Assembly (NCBI GenBank): GCA_951799445.1
Contig: OX637289.1
Location: 11,809,321-11,873,320 of the forward strand
DNA: 64,000 nucleotides
Reading direction: 5' to 3'
Origin: Pseudisothecium myosuroides
Lineage: Eukaryota > Streptophyta > Bryopsida > Hypnales > Lembophyllaceae
The position numbers were made by a program, and so were the translations under genes. The notes under the pieces were generated by a model that made no database searches, was not told where the DNA came from, and was given only the letters and a program-made list of their open reading frames with translations. This document shows, piece by piece, positions 11,689-23,413 of this stretch. Position 1 is the stretch's first letter. Each line of letters begins with the position of its first letter.

Positions 11689-12755
11689 TCCCTAAAGCAC
11701 TCGGACTCTAAAAGCGTCCGTCTCCTAAAATGTACACTATTTGAATATTTAACCCCTAAAGGACCATTGTTCCTTTGGGGGACAAATGCGTTTTCGGGCA
11801 AGTACCTACGGGTTGAAATTTTCTCTTGATTTTTTGAAACTTTTTGTGAACATGAAGAATTGAGAGAGGTACGTGACAGGAAAAAAAAATTTGAAATCGG
11901 ACCTTTGAGCAAGAAGTTATGCCATTTCTTGGAATGCGTGGGGACGGGGGGTAGCAAAAAAAATTTGCAAAATTTTGAATTTTTTTTAATATTTTTTTCT
12001 CATAGATTATATTTTTGTCTATCTGGAAAGCTTTGATTCATTTCATTTGGATTTGTTATGAGGAAGTTATGGACATTCTTGTTTTTCAGGCAGTTAGAGC
12101 ATCTTCTTGAAAAAAATGACTTGTAGGATTCATTTCAGAATGCAATTTTTGTAATTTTTCAATTTTTTTTTTGGAATGGTTTAGTTTACTTTCTAGAACA
12201 ATCTCACCATTGGGATTAGTGCATTTTAATTCCATCTAAAATATATGAATATTTTAGATTTTCCTTCTATCTTGTACCTACTTCTACTTAACAATTTTTT
12301 TAAGAATGATAATTAAGTTTTTTTGAATTTTTTTTTCCTAGACTCTCAACTCAATTCTCCACTATAAAGATTTAAAGCTCAAAACGCTGAAGTGCAAAAA
12401 TTTTAAGTTAAAAATGTTTAAAGTCAAAAAATCTGGTCCCACAGTGTGCTGAAAAACTTGTTTTTTCCACTTTAAACGCAGATATCTTGCAATCTGTGCG
12501 GTCAAAAATTCTGAAATTTTTTCCACACATTCTCATACCAATTAGGTGTAAGATCCTACGGGTAGATGTGAATTTTTTTTTTTTTTTTTTTTTACTTTTT
12601 GCTATAGAAATGGCAGTTTTGAGTGTTTTTTGGCAAAAAAAAAAGGCCTCGGTCCTTTAGGGGTTAATATTTTGCTTTCTCATTGCATCAACAATTTACA
12701 AATAGTGTACATTTTAGGTAGTGGACGCAATTAGTGAACATTGCATTAGGGTTGG
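11689..12755. mobile_element. Small foldback element split by a TTAA MITE
   Basis: The sequences flanking the TTAA element at 11751-12667 are inverted repeats of each other. 11716-11744 (GCGTCC...CCTAAAATGTACACTATTT) pairs with 12700-12728, and weaker pairing continues outward for about 25 bases on each side. With the insertion removed, a palindromic element of about 150 bp remains. Its target duplication could not be identified, so the superfamily is unknown. Confidence 0.6.
11751..12667 (+). mobile_element. TTAA-flanked MITE, piggyBac type, copy 1
   Basis: 917 bp including TTAA at both ends. Termini are CCCCTAAAGGACC and its complement GGTCCTTTAGGGG. A subterminal hairpin (TTGTTCC/GGGGACAA) sits 15 bases inside the left end, and the conserved block AAATGGCAGTTTTGAGTGTT lies just inside the right end. 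There is no coding capacity. TTAA duplication plus CCC termini is the diagnostic of piggyBac-type elements; Kolobok or Sola3 also use TTAA but have different ends. It sits inside an older foldback element. Confidence 0.85.
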
Positions 12756-14159
12756 GAGGTCAAGACAATGGCTTAAGTAAATGCAACCATCGTAGATGAA
12801 AGTAGCAGCAATCATCTAAAAAAATTTAGAATAATTTGTATGAATGTCCAACTTATTTGAATTATATTTTAAAATTGACCAATTTTATTACAATAATTTT
12901 TGGCCTACCAAATTTTTTTTGCACTTTAATTAATTAATAGGTTAAAAGTTGTCCAAGTTGCTTGAAAGCTACGGTAATTACACAAAGGTCCAAAAAAATA
13001 TGAAACGGGCTACATGCCAATTACATTTGTCTTTCAAGGAAAATTTACTGAAAAATATTTCAAGAAGTCTAACCTTCCCAAATTAGACATCCAATCAAAA
13101 AAAATTTACAATCCCATCATCCCATGAAGGGTCGATGACTGTCTACATTGGATAGGTGATGATGAGTAGGTTACATTGTTCAAAAAAATATGGGCAATTC
13201 AATCAATATTAGAATCTTTTGTTGAATTCTTTATCTACTTCTGCAATTTAGCATATATATAACTAATATGATATAATATGAATTTTTTTTTTAAACTTCA
13301 AGAGCAAAAATCTCATTCCAAGAAGAGTCAAAACTCTACTAACTCTATGAGCAAGTTTGCAAAAAAAACATCTTTGTCTAACTACAAACACTACTATCTT
13401 GAAAATCTATATTTTCAAAATTCCTGAAATTTTTCCCATGTATAACAAATGTTTGTCTCTAAGTTTTCACTACTTAGATTTCAAAAACAAAATCTCTTCA
13501 TTGCATAGGAAATCATCAAAAAATGACTAGTGTATTGGCAATTCATTTAACTTCCTTATATCTCAAAGTGATTTTGATAAGGCGGACCCCATATTTTGTT
13601 ATGAAATTTTGCATGAGAATATCTAATAAGATGTTATACTTGATGGTGTAGAGACACAATTTTGTGTAGAATAAAATTTTTACTACAAAAGGGCTCAAAG
13701 TTTGTTGACCCCGTTTCACAAGAATAAAAAGAAGGGTTTTTTCTCACTTCAAGCATTATAATCTTTCAAACTATGCACTTAAATGGGCTGAAACGTTTTC
13801 TATTTATTTAAATACAAGTCTACTACACTTTGTAGTTTTGTTCAACCATAGCAACGACACTTTCATTGCATAGTCTATTTTGATTGTTGAAATTTAGATT
13901 TATATGTGTGCTTCCAAATTTGGGATGAAAATATATAAAGATGGGAATGTGAGTCCCATCCTGATTGGGATGGAAATGGATTATGTGATACAATTTTGTG
14001 ACACTACAAGATTTTGAGAGATGGTATCTACATGGCCCCTATTTGGCTTGCAAAAAACATTGAGATAACAAGGTTGCAAGTAAGGTCACTCCAAGGTGTA
14101 TTGGACACTTGTAATCTCAAATGAATCTTATAGAGGTGTCCTAAATGCAATGAGTTGTT
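12756..14159. other. AT-rich spacer
   Basis: No protein-like frame and no clear element borders. Poly-A/T tracts abound. Confidence 0.5.
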
Positions 14160-15077
14160 TTAAATCCTAAAGGATGATTGTCTTCTCACAAGACAAGAGT
14201 AAGTTCCTATGGTCTCAATTTTTGTTGTGTTTTTTTGAATTTTTTTCATAAGATAGAAAAATATAGTAGCTTTTTGGGAATATACTTTTTATTTCAATCA
14301 GTGCCTGGGAACAAAAGTTATGCCATCCAAAGCACAAAATTCACCTCACCGGGCAACAAAAGAAATCCATGAAAATTTAAAATAATTTAAAAAAAAATTG
14401 TTTTTTATTGTTTTTTACTTTTGTCTACATAGAAAGCTTTGATTCATTTCATTTGGATTAGTGATGTAAAAGTTATGAAGCATCTTGTTTTCTGGACAGT
14501 CATAGCATCTTCTTGAGAAAATAACATATTAGATTCCTTTTTGAACTCAATTTTTTACAATTTTTGAAAAAAAAAATCCACAAGGTTTAGTTTATTTGCT
14601 ACAACAATCTCACTATTGAGATATTAATAATTTAGTTTTTTTTCTATCATTCTTATACCTGCTTCTACTTAACAATTTTTTAAGGAATGAGTATAAAATG
14701 TTTTTTATTTTAGGTTTTTTTTCCAAGACTCTCAACTCAACTCTTCATGATAATTCTCTTTTTAATTGAAACTTTGTAGTACAAAAAAAATTACGTTAAA
14801 AAGGTTCAAAGTCAAATAATCTACTCACGCAACTACACAAGGTGCAAAAAAACTCTGTTTTCTTCACTTTAAACGTAGATATCTCGCACTCTATGTGGCC
14901 AAAGTTTTCAAAATTTCTTCCACACATTCTTCCACTATTCTAGTGCAAGATCCTACAGTCAAATATGGAAGAAGAAGAAAAAATCGATTTTCACAGTTTT
15001 TTTTTCTCTTTGCCATAGAAATGGCAGTTTTGTGTGTTTTTTGGACAAAGACAAGTCTGTAGTCTTATCCGGGTTCA
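14160..15077 (+). mobile_element. TTAA MITE, piggyBac type, old degraded copy
   Basis: Aligns along its whole length with the intact copies: AAAGCTTTGATTCATTTCAT, CTACTTCTACTTAACAATTT and AGAAATGGCAGTTTTG are all present in order. The ends have decayed: the left is TTAAATCCTAAAGGATG, and the right is TCTTATCCGGGTTCA with TTCA in place of TTAA. The left subterminal hairpin has changed on both arms (TTGTCTT/AAGACAA) and still pairs. Orientation matches copy 1. Confidence 0.75.
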
Positions 15078-16044
15078 GCTTGTTTTCTCACCCCAATTGC
15101 ACATGAAGTTACTTTAAGTTTTACATGAGTTAAAAGTGTAAAGTTAAAATGTCACTTCTACCTCACTGTGCTGTGCAACCAAATTAAAGTGGTGTAAGCG
15201 GTTATGGTCCACATCCAGGGCAGGCAGGCCATGAAAGTGAACCCCACCGTCAATTTTGGGGAAAAAAATCAACCCTCCAGTGAGACCCATTCTCAACCAA
15301 CAAGAAAGGGGTACGGGCCATGCGGCCTTGTTGGTGCAGGTTGGTTGGTCGGTCGGTCGCTCAAGCATGTGCACTCTGGTAAAATTACTCTTTCCTCCGT
15401 CCTGCTTCAGTTGCAGAATCATACAATATTTTTGAGATGTAACCGCACTAACTACTAGGCTGGGACAATTGGTATGAGCCAGTTCACAAGCTTTTACGCT
15501 AGTTCGTACACCATGTCACCCTCACTGGGCCCCCAAAGCCTGATGGTAAATCAGAGTTTGCCATGAGGAAAATTCAAAGCTTGGTCGGTCCACCCGCTGT
15601 ACATAACTACATAGAATAGAAAGGCATATCCAATCGGGGTACAGAATTACAGCTCAGTCATTGGGACATGTCAGGATAACTCCGGAAATTGCTCATCTTA
15701 TCATACTGCCCGGATTGCAGTTGTGGCCGGGATGATTTGACCCCCTCGCTTGGCCCCTTGGGAAATTGCTGAAATTTTTTTATTTACCATGCATGGTAAA
15801 ATTTGTAAATTTTGAATTTCATATTTGCAATCAGAGGCCCCAAAATAACTAGGAGGGGTGTGCAAGGTAAATTTATCAAGCACAAAATAGGGGGCTTTTT
15901 TTTTCTTGCACCCTTGGAATGACTTGGAGGGGCCCAGTGAGGGGACTAGTTTAGCCCAACTAGATTTGTCTTGCTACTAAAGTGAGGGCTCAAAATTTGT
16001 ATCAATATAAAATAGTGTTAGTAACAAAAAAAACTAGAACACTA
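15078..16044. other. Spacer with a dispersed repeat
   Basis: Positions about 15740-15900 match about 53780-53930 (shared ATGGTAAAATTTG-like, AGAGGCCCCAAA and CACAAAATAG(A/G)GGGC words), so this is a dispersed repeat of unknown class. A short inverted repeat ACCAACAAG/CTTGTTGGT lies at about 15296-15334. The two overlapping frames at 15144-15458 have no recognisable domain. Confidence 0.45.
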
Positions 16045-17721
16045 TTAACCTCTAAAGGCCAAAGGCTTTTTTTCCGCCAAAAAACACTCAAAACTGCCAT
16101 TTCTATAGCAAAGAGTAAAAAAATTGAAAAATGTTTTTTTTGCACATCTAACCGTAGAATCTTACACCTAACTAACATGAGAATGTATGAAAAAAAATTC
16201 AGAATTTTTGACTGCACAGATTGCAAGATATCTGCATTTAAAGTGAAAAAAACAAATTTTTCAGCACATTGCGGGACTAGATTTTTTTACTTTGAACATT
16301 TTTTAACTTAAAATTTTTGCACTACAGAGTTTTGAGCTATAAATCTTTATAGTGGAGAATTGAATTGAGAGTCTAGGGAAAAAAATAATTCAAAAAAACT
16401 TAATTTTCATTCTTAAAAAAATTATTAAGTAGAAGTAGGTATGAAATAGAAGAAAAATCTAAAATATTAATATCTTTTAGATGGAATTAAAACGCACTAA
16501 TCCCAATGGTGAGATTTTTCTAGAAAATAAACTAAACCATGCAAAAAAAAATTAAAAAAATTAAAAAAATCGCATTTAGAAATGAATCCTGGGTCATTGC
16601 AAGAAAGACCGTTCAAAAAGCGTAGAGTTTTCCACAGTACTCATTTTTCTTTCAGGAGGGCTTTATAATTAGAAAATCAATTTTTTTTAAATGTGAAAAA
16701 TATGTTTAATGTATACACCTTTAAGAAGAAGGTACCCTAGGAAGAAAAAGCATAGAAAAATTCTCTAAGTAGGAGAATTAGAAAAGTGCAAAATCTCAAG
16801 AAAATGGATACTTGCACTATAATTTCAAATTTAAATTAGTAAAAAATAGAAAAAGAAATTTTAAAAAAACTAAAAATTGGCCATTTGAGTATAGTTCATA
16901 GTGATGAGATTTCACCAAAATATTGATTTTAGAACCATCTTCATTGTTCAAAAATTGCGCGCAATGGAAGTGTTGTTTGCACTCATAAAGAAGACACAAA
17001 ATAATATATTTTTAGATTTCCTTTGGTAGGAATATGTTTTTCTACTATGCAAATAGACCATGAAAATTTCAGCTCTAGATCATTAAATTTGGGGATTCCT
17101 AACGTAGTAAAAAACTCTAAACCTTACATTGTGATAAATTAATAAAAATGATTTTTAAATATAAAATGATTTTTTTTAATTTCTAAAAAATAAGGGACCT
17201 GATTATCATCAAGTTAGGTATCTCCAATAAAAATTTCATGTTCATTGGACTTTTGCTTCAAAAGTTATAGCAGATGACAAGAGAGTCACTCGCTCCATGA
17301 CTAGCAAATAGGACCGGGCTTTCTTGCAATGACCCTCCTGCAAGTTATTTTTTCAAGAAGATGCTCTAACTGCCCGAAAAACAAGAATGTCCATAATTTT
17401 CTCATAACAAATCCAAATGAAACGAATCAAAGTTTTCCAAATAGACCAAAATATAATCTATGAGAAAAAAAAAATTTAGAAAAAAAAATTCAAATTTTTG
17501 CAATTTTTTTTTTGCTGCCCTCTGTCCCCTATTTTGAACTTATTTGGTCATAACTTTTGTTCTTGGGCACCAATTGTGAAAAAAATTATATTCTCACAAA
17601 GCTTATCAGTTTTTCTATCTTCAAAAAAAGTTTTAAAAAATCACAATAAAATTTTAGTCTGTAGGTACCTGCCCAAAATCCTATTTATCTCTTGAAGGGA
17701 CAACAAAGCTTTAGGGGTTAA
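16045..17721 (-). mobile_element. TTAA MITE, piggyBac type, copy with nested insertion
   Basis: Inverted relative to copy 1. TTAA is at 16045-16048 and 17718-17721, with ends CCTCTAAAGGCC and CTTTAGGGG. Removing the nested element (16591-17335 plus a 4-bp duplication) leaves 928 bp, the family length. The same internal words as other copies occur in order on both sides of the insertion. Confidence 0.85.
16591..17335. mobile_element. MITE of an unplaced family with 4-bp target duplication, copy A
   Basis: 745 bp bounded by GGGTCATTGCAAGAAAG and CTTTCTTGCAATGACCC, a perfect 17-bp inverted repeat, with TCCT on both sides (16587-16590, 17336-17339). Other TTAA MITE copies read ATCCTACAAGTT at this site, with a single TCCT, which confirms the duplication. 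Non-coding. A related element lies at 27936-28650. A 4-bp duplication fits Sola- or Chapaev-like transposases, but the superfamily cannot be assigned from the ends alone. Confidence 0.8.
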
Positions 17722-18839
17722 CCCTGGAATGCCGAACTGGTGACCATGGAAATTATCCATTTTGGTATTGCGTAAATCATTTGCTTAGAAAAATTCAAGA
17801 TCACTCATTGGAGGTCATACTACTGTAGTGTTGCACACGACCTTCTCTTTTATACCAAATTCCAAGTATGAACATCTGTATTTTTTTCTTATATAGAAGG
17901 ATTCTCCATCATCCATCCATCACTTAGTGTTTGCAGTGATATTAGTGGGTTCAACAAAGCATATAGTCTCCAAAACATAAATATAGGCTCAAAGCAAATA
18001 ATCATCCCTAGTATGAGTGAAGGAGGTTTGGCCACCTCATGACATCCTTTGCTAGATGCATGGTTCTTTCTTCAAGTTAAGGGGACAAAGAGTACAAGTG
18101 AATAAAGTTATGTAGTGTGTGTGACACTAATTTATCAAAGTCACATTAGTTTAAATTAGTACAAGCTAAAATATTACCACCGGTACATCGGGGTGTTTTT
18201 TCTGACATAAATTTTATACCATCACAAATAGGATAAATCAATGATGCTACAATAATTGTGTGGTTACAACACTTTTTTTAAATAAAACTTATATGATTTG
18301 CTATTTGTGTTCAATTTGTATCTATATGCATTAGGAATAAAAATGAGGCAAATAAAGTCTCGATAATAAGAAAAATTTGGGCTTTTAGAAATTCAAAAGG
18401 TTTATTGCAATAAATAAAGAATTGTATAATGAAATTAATGGGCCTAGCATGTCTATTGGCTCACAGTATTCTCATTATACTATATACTTTGTGTGCCAAG
18501 CTATCTATACTCACATAAATGACATTTTGTTTTGCCCAAGCTCACAATTGCCGACCACCTCAATTGTTCAAATAGTAAGAATTAGTATTGTAATTGTCCG
18601 ACTTGAATTGTGACTCCTAGCTCTAAATTTGATCCGTAGAGACTATTTCCAAATAGGTTGCTAATAACAAATTTCAATCATTCAATACAACACAAGGGTC
18701 AAGAAATTCCTTTTCCAATTGGCTAATTATTAAATTTGATTCTCCATTTTTAAAGGCTAGAAAGATTAGAAGAGTGACCAAATAAGTTTTTGGTTCTTTA
18801 TTGCACTTCTTAACAACTTGTGAAATTCCTTCTTCCAAT
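17722..18839. other. Spacer with dispersed-repeat fragment
   Basis: 17722-17880 matches 55700-55800, about 60800-60990, and the reverse complement of about 60393-60600 (shared GGTGACC(A/G)TGGAAAT and CTCATT(A/G)GAGGTCA words). This repeat abuts the right TTAA of the preceding MITE. The rest has no identifiable content. Confidence 0.5.
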
Positions 18840-18960
18840 CACTACAAGAGAAAGGGGTGTTTTAAGTGAATTTTTAAGTATAGTCCTAGACACATGATTT
18901 TAAGTAATGACCTTTAAGGAGATTTTCAGCAAAATTTTACTTAAAACACATGTGTGGTAT
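18840..18960 (+). mobile_element. Relic of a CACTA-type foldback MITE
   Basis: Begins CACTACAAGAGAAAGGGGTG, identical to the end of the intact 189-bp element at 22077-22265, and continues with degraded TTTTAAGT, GTCCTAGACA and AAAATTTTACTTAAAAC words. The other terminus is missing or unrecognisable. Confidence 0.65.
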
Positions 18961-20330
18961 AAAAATGAAATTCTTAAAGTACAAATAAAAATGAAATTGG
19001 TTGTAAATTATGTCATATGAAAAGCGTAGAGTTATATTTCACAAAGTGCAAGAGGTTATGTCTCATAAGCTTCCTTAACCCCTAAAGGACCATTGTCCCT
19101 TCGGGGGACAAATGCGTTTTCAGGCAGGTACCTACGGGTTGAAATTTTCTCTTGATTTTTTGAAACTTTTTGTAAACATGAAGAATTGAGAGAGGTACGT
19201 GGCAGAAAAAAAATTGAAATCGGACCTTTGAGCAAGAAGTTATGCCATTTCTTGGAATGCGTGGGGACGGGGAGCAGTAAAAAAATTTGCAAAATTTTTA
19301 ATGTTTTTTTTTAATATTTTTTTTCTCATAGATTATATTTTTGTCTATCTGGAAAGCTTTGATTCATTTCATTTGGATTTGTTATAGGAAGTTATGGACA
19401 TTCTTGTTTTTCAGGTAGTTAGAGCATCTTCTTGAAAAAAATAACTTGTAGGATTCATTTCGGAATGCAATTTTTCAAATTTTTCAATTTTTTTTTTGGA
19501 ATGGTTTAGTTTACTTTCTAGAACAATCTCACCATTGGGATTAGTGCATTTTAATTCCATCTAAAATATATGAATATTTTAGATTTTCCTTCTATTTTGT
19601 ACCTACTTCTACTTAACAATTTTTTTAAGAATGATAATTAAGTTTTTTTGAATTTTTTTTTCCCCTAGACTCTCAATTCAATTTTCCACTATAAAGATTT
19701 AAAGCTCAAAACGCTGTAGTGCAAAAATTTTAAGTTAAAAATGTTTAAAGTCAAAAACTTTGGTCCCGCAATGTGCTGAAAAACTTGTTTTTTCCACTTT
19801 AAACTCAGATATCTTGCAATCTGTGTGGTCAAAAATTCTGAAATTTTTATCACACATTCTCATACCAATTAGGTGTAAGATACTATGGTTAGATGTGAAA
19901 AAAAACAATTTATTTATTTTTTACTTTTTGCTATAGAAATGGCAGTTTTGAGTGATTTTTGGCAAAAAAAAGGCCTCGGTCCTTTAGGGGTTAAAGTGGC
20001 ATGAAGTAGTTGGATTCCAATGGGGGAATTGCAATGAGTTGAATTATATTCTGCAACAATTTATCCAAATAAATTAACAATTTAAACACACATTATTTGT
20101 AGGCCATCACTTGTAAACCCAAACAAACCATGGAGGAAACATAGGAAAAAATATTAAAACAATATAAATACAAGTAGCTTTCAAAAAAGTCTTAAAAACA
20201 TGAATGTAAAACTTCCAATCAATCATGTGTACACTTATAGACATTGAAATTACTAAACTAAGTGCCATAGAAATTTTAATTGCTTATTAAATGTTGGTTT
20301 ATGCTTCTTTGGAAATAAATGCAATATACC
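18961..20330 (+). repeat. Dispersed repeat copy, filled by a TTAA MITE
   Basis: The sequence on both sides of the MITE at 19075-19994 aligns with one continuous stretch at about 24750-25110. Shared words include AAGAGGTT, TCTCATA, GCTTCCT, AGTGGCATGAA and ACAAGTAGCTTTC. A third copy, inverted, is at about 29040-29220. The class of the repeat is unknown; no coding frame is present. Confidence 0.75.
19075..19994 (+). mobile_element. TTAA MITE, piggyBac type
   Basis: 920 bp from TTAA to TTAA, same orientation as copy 1 and very similar to it. Left end TTAACCCCTAAAGGACC, right end GGTCCTTTAGGGGTTAA. The subterminal hairpin is TTGTCCC/GGGACAA around TTCGG. A paralogous unfilled site lies at 24838-24841. 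Confidence 0.92.
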
Positions 20331-20374
20331 AGCTTCTTGGTGCCACATTGTGAGAGTGAATAACAAAATACATA

Positions 20375-20947
20375 CTCCCTTTGTTCCATTAAAAACCTCG
20401 AAAAAGCTTCCCCACGAGGGATTAACTATATTTTTAGTCTTTGTGCCAGTGATACATACATTCAAAAAACAGCAATCCATCCTTTAGATCTATGCAAAAT
20501 CTCCAGCTTAGGCGCCATTGTTTAGGCACTCAAAATCCATGCGGAAAGTATCATATTTAAACATAGTTTGTGAATGCTCCCAACTCTGTTATTTTTGATG
20601 ACTTAAAGATTGGTGGCAACAATCAGGGATTTTAAAAACATCTGTTACAACCTAAATACCCGCAAGAAAAAAATCTGGCTTACTTCATGAACAAATTTTC
20701 ATAGCGCCGAAGTGGTCACCGAATCTGTCATCAATACTACTATCTGAGGAAGCACAACAAATACAAGGTGCCTCATGTAGGCAAGGCCAAATTTCTAGGA
20801 GAGGAGTGCTCCTTAATCTTTTGACTTGCCTCCACGAGGTTGTTCAACATGGCCAATGCTTACTCAATGGTCAAAATCATAAAACAGAGTTTTTTAGTGG
20901 GACAAAAATTGTGCCTAATTTGGAGGGTTTTAGTGGGACAAAGGGAG
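20375..20947. mobile_element. Stowaway-like (Tc1/mariner type) MITE
   Basis: 573 bp flanked by TA on both sides (20373-20374, 20948-20949). Ends are CTCCCTTTGTTCCATTAAAA and its near-complement TTTTAGTGGGACAAAGGGAG. The CTCCCT start and TA duplication are the known hallmarks of Stowaway elements. No coding capacity; the minus-strand frame at 20253-20480 is incidental. Confidence 0.8.
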
Positions 20948-21264
20948 TACTTGCTAAAAATAATTAACTAATCATAGTTGATGTAGGCACATTTCAACTA
21001 GCATATTTCAAATGGGATATTTCTAGAGTCAGCAACCTCATCTGGTAATCTAAAAATTACTGACCCGTGTTATCAACAACAATCTATCTTTTCACAAACC
21101 TGGTTGAACTTACTAAAAAGTTGTGTAAGCATAATTTTCTAAATGTCTAGGGTCATCAGTACCTTATGCAACCAAATGGAAAGAGCCAACATCAATTCCA
21201 ACCCATGATAAGGTGATCCTAAAGACAGTCATCACCACCGCATTTAATTTTGTAAAAAACTTAC

Positions 21265-21598
21265 ATATCAAATCTATAGCCAAGCTACTTTTGAGGATGA
21301 ATAATTTGAACATAATTGGTATTGTAAACGTTTAGAATTAGATGACTCATAAAAAATATTGCTTGCACAACCTTCCCAACTCTTGTGACTTGAGTCGCTT
21401 CTGTGAAGACCAAGAGTTATAATTCAAGCCTTTATATCCTCAAAAAGAAAAAAAAATAACATCTTCACAACAAGAGCTTTGAATATCAATGTAAAAACCT
21501 TGTTGGGCAAATACGATGGATCACAAACTAGTTTTTTGGCCCTTGCTGTCTACCTTCCAATGTAACTTCTCTAGCTTGACCCATCTTGTCAAAATTAA
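21265..21598 (-). pseudogene. Relic of Rab-GDI exons 10 and 9
   Basis: 21265-21388 aligns with exon 10 and 21499-21598 with exon 9 of the intact Rab-GDI gene (49763-49887, 49985-50086), with substitutions and small indels. The order and strand are the same, the intervening intron is about the same size (about 110 versus 97 bp), and the exon 10 donor context CTTACATAT is retained. The word CTTGTTGGGCAAATA is shared without change. Exons 7-8 and 11-13 are not found nearby. It is non-functional. It may be a captured fragment, or the distal half of the broken copy at 45.3-47.9 kb, with which it is collinear. Confidence 0.8.
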
Positions 21599-22076
21599 GA
21601 TGCCTCACCATGATAAAAAATCCCTAATACAGTAATAAGATCCACTAAGATAAGCCACATAGAGAGACTTGCTTCACAGAATCAAGTTTGAGACAAGAAT
21701 ATGCCTCTAACAATGTTTCTAAGAAGATCAAGCAAACCATTGGAAAGTTGTAGAGAAGAAAATTGGAAAGAATACGTTGATTTGTAATAGTGTAGATACC
21801 CTACACTAAGTCGCCCAAACCCCTTCAAAGCATTATGACCACTTTTTTTGTAGGAATAGTAAAGATAACAAAAAAACAAGCAAATCAACAATCCCAAAAT
21901 CACAATAAAAGCTTTGAAAATGACGCCCTTGATACATTACATATTTAATTCCTAAGGGAACAATTTACAAATAAAAAATCTACTTTAGAAGCTATTAGTC
22001 AAGCATTGTAAGTTCCAAAAAAGTACACCAATCATTCCAAAAAAATTGCATAATTTCTTCTTTCTATTGGTACATA

Positions 22077-22265
22077 CACTACAAGAGAAAGGGGTGTTTT
22101 AAGTAGTGTCCTAGACACCACGTCTTTTAAGTAAGTTTTTAAGTAAAATTTTACTAAAAAGATTGTCTTTTTAGTAAAATTTTACTTAAAAACTTACTTA
22201 AAAGACGTTACTTAAAAGACGTGATGTCTAGGACACTACTTAAAACACCCCTTTCTCTTGTAGTG
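22077..22265. mobile_element. CACTA-type foldback MITE, 189 bp
   Basis: Starts CACTACAAGAGAAAGGGGTG and ends with the exact complement. The two halves are almost fully complementary, so the whole element folds into one long hairpin with a 3-base loop near 22172. The 3-bp target duplication ATA (22074-22076, 22266-22268) is confirmed by the unfilled paralog at 29289-29291. CACTA ends plus a 3-bp duplication identify the CACTA/EnSpm superfamily. Confidence 0.9.
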
Positions 22266-22696
22266 ATATTGTTACCTTCCATGACAATTACAAAATGATA
22301 TATTTCAACTCCTACAAATATGAAGCTTCCATTGTTGGCCAGTCGAGCGCTTAAGAGGATGAGAACCTAAAATGATAAATTTATGCACTTCAATTAGGCG
22401 CATGCAAAAACCAAGAAATAGTATCATTCTTACAATGCAAGAATCCATAACATTGCAAGTCTGATGAAGGAAATAGTTGTCCGCAAGTGAACTTTGCCTT
22501 CTAGGTCAACTTGAGTCGATTTATTAGGAAATTGCCTTCCTATTCCTTCATTGTCTTATTTTTGGCGCTTGGCCAAAATTACTATTAAGTAGAAGTGCTC
22601 AACGGTTCTCATGCATCTTTGGATGGTAAACAAACAAAAGGCCTAAATTAATTATGGAGAGGTTAATTGGTCTCCATCCTTGGACGGCGTGCAAAC

Positions 22697-22960
22697 CAGG
22701 GCTTTTTTTTCATTTTTGAAGAAGTGCCATAGTGGCGATATAAAATGTTACAGTGGTGCTCCAAATTGCAACATTCATCCACTTATTGGATGTATAGTAT
22801 GGTTTTCATCCACAACTAGGCGATTTCAACTAATATTTTTTTTAATTTCAAAGTTGTCTGGCGATTTCATCCAATTTTTTTGGCATTTTTTATAACCTTT
22901 TTTAGCTAGATTTTTTTTTCTGGTGCAATCTGGCACCAGAAAGCCAAAAAAAAAGCCCTG
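22697..22960. mobile_element. hAT-type MITE, 264 bp, copy 1
   Basis: Ends CAGGGCTTTTTTTT and AAAAAAAAGCCCTG, with 8-bp flanks GTGCAAAC and GTACAAAC (one change). CAGGG termini and an 8-bp duplication are hAT hallmarks. An internal palindrome CTGGTGCAATCTGGCACCAG lies near the right end. A sister copy is at 53374-53639. The plus-strand frame at 22680-22895 is incidental. Confidence 0.88.
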
Positions 22961-23110
22961 GTACAAACAAAAGGCCTAAATTAATAATAGAGCGACTCCA
23001 TGGTCCTCATCCTTGGATGTTGACTCTTGGCCAAAAATGAATAATGGAGGGGCTCAATGGTCCCCATCCTTGGACGGTGAAACAAAAGAATTTGTAGATG
23101 GTAGGCTGCA

Positions 23111-23413
23111 CAAGGCTAGCCAAGTCTCCTAGCCAAGTCCCCTGCTTCAATTACATGGCACAAATATAATATGATTGGATTGGAATGGAGATCTCTTGAA
23201 CCCATTACTTATTGAAAACTTTTAAAGACATACTAAAATGAGGATTTGGGCCTTTACATTTTGAAGCTTACGAGATAGATACCTAATTTGTAATCAAGGG
23301 TGGGCCAACCGATGACTCGCAAACCCAAATGGACTATAGGACTTTCACTAGGGTGCCGATGCTCTTACAAGTACCATGTGTCACGTGACTATCTTGTTGA
23401 TTATACATACTAA
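23111..23413. other. Spacer
   Basis: No gene or element border recognised. Confidence 0.4.

Larger units (their letters stand above)
22040..23110 (+). repeat. Segment of a large dispersed repeat
   Basis: Aligns with 29240-29830 and in part with 42570-42840 (shared TGATATATTTCAACT, GTAGAAGTGCTCAACGGT, ACAAACAAAAGGCCTAAA and CTTGGACG words). Two MITEs have inserted into this copy (22077-22265, 22697-22960). No long terminal repeats or coding regions were found, so the parent element is unknown. Confidence 0.7.

Noticed and set aside
16002..16311. Frames on both strands at the end of a TTAA MITE
   Set aside because: Similar frames recur only because the MITE ends recur (for example 23381-23596); they are not conserved as proteins.
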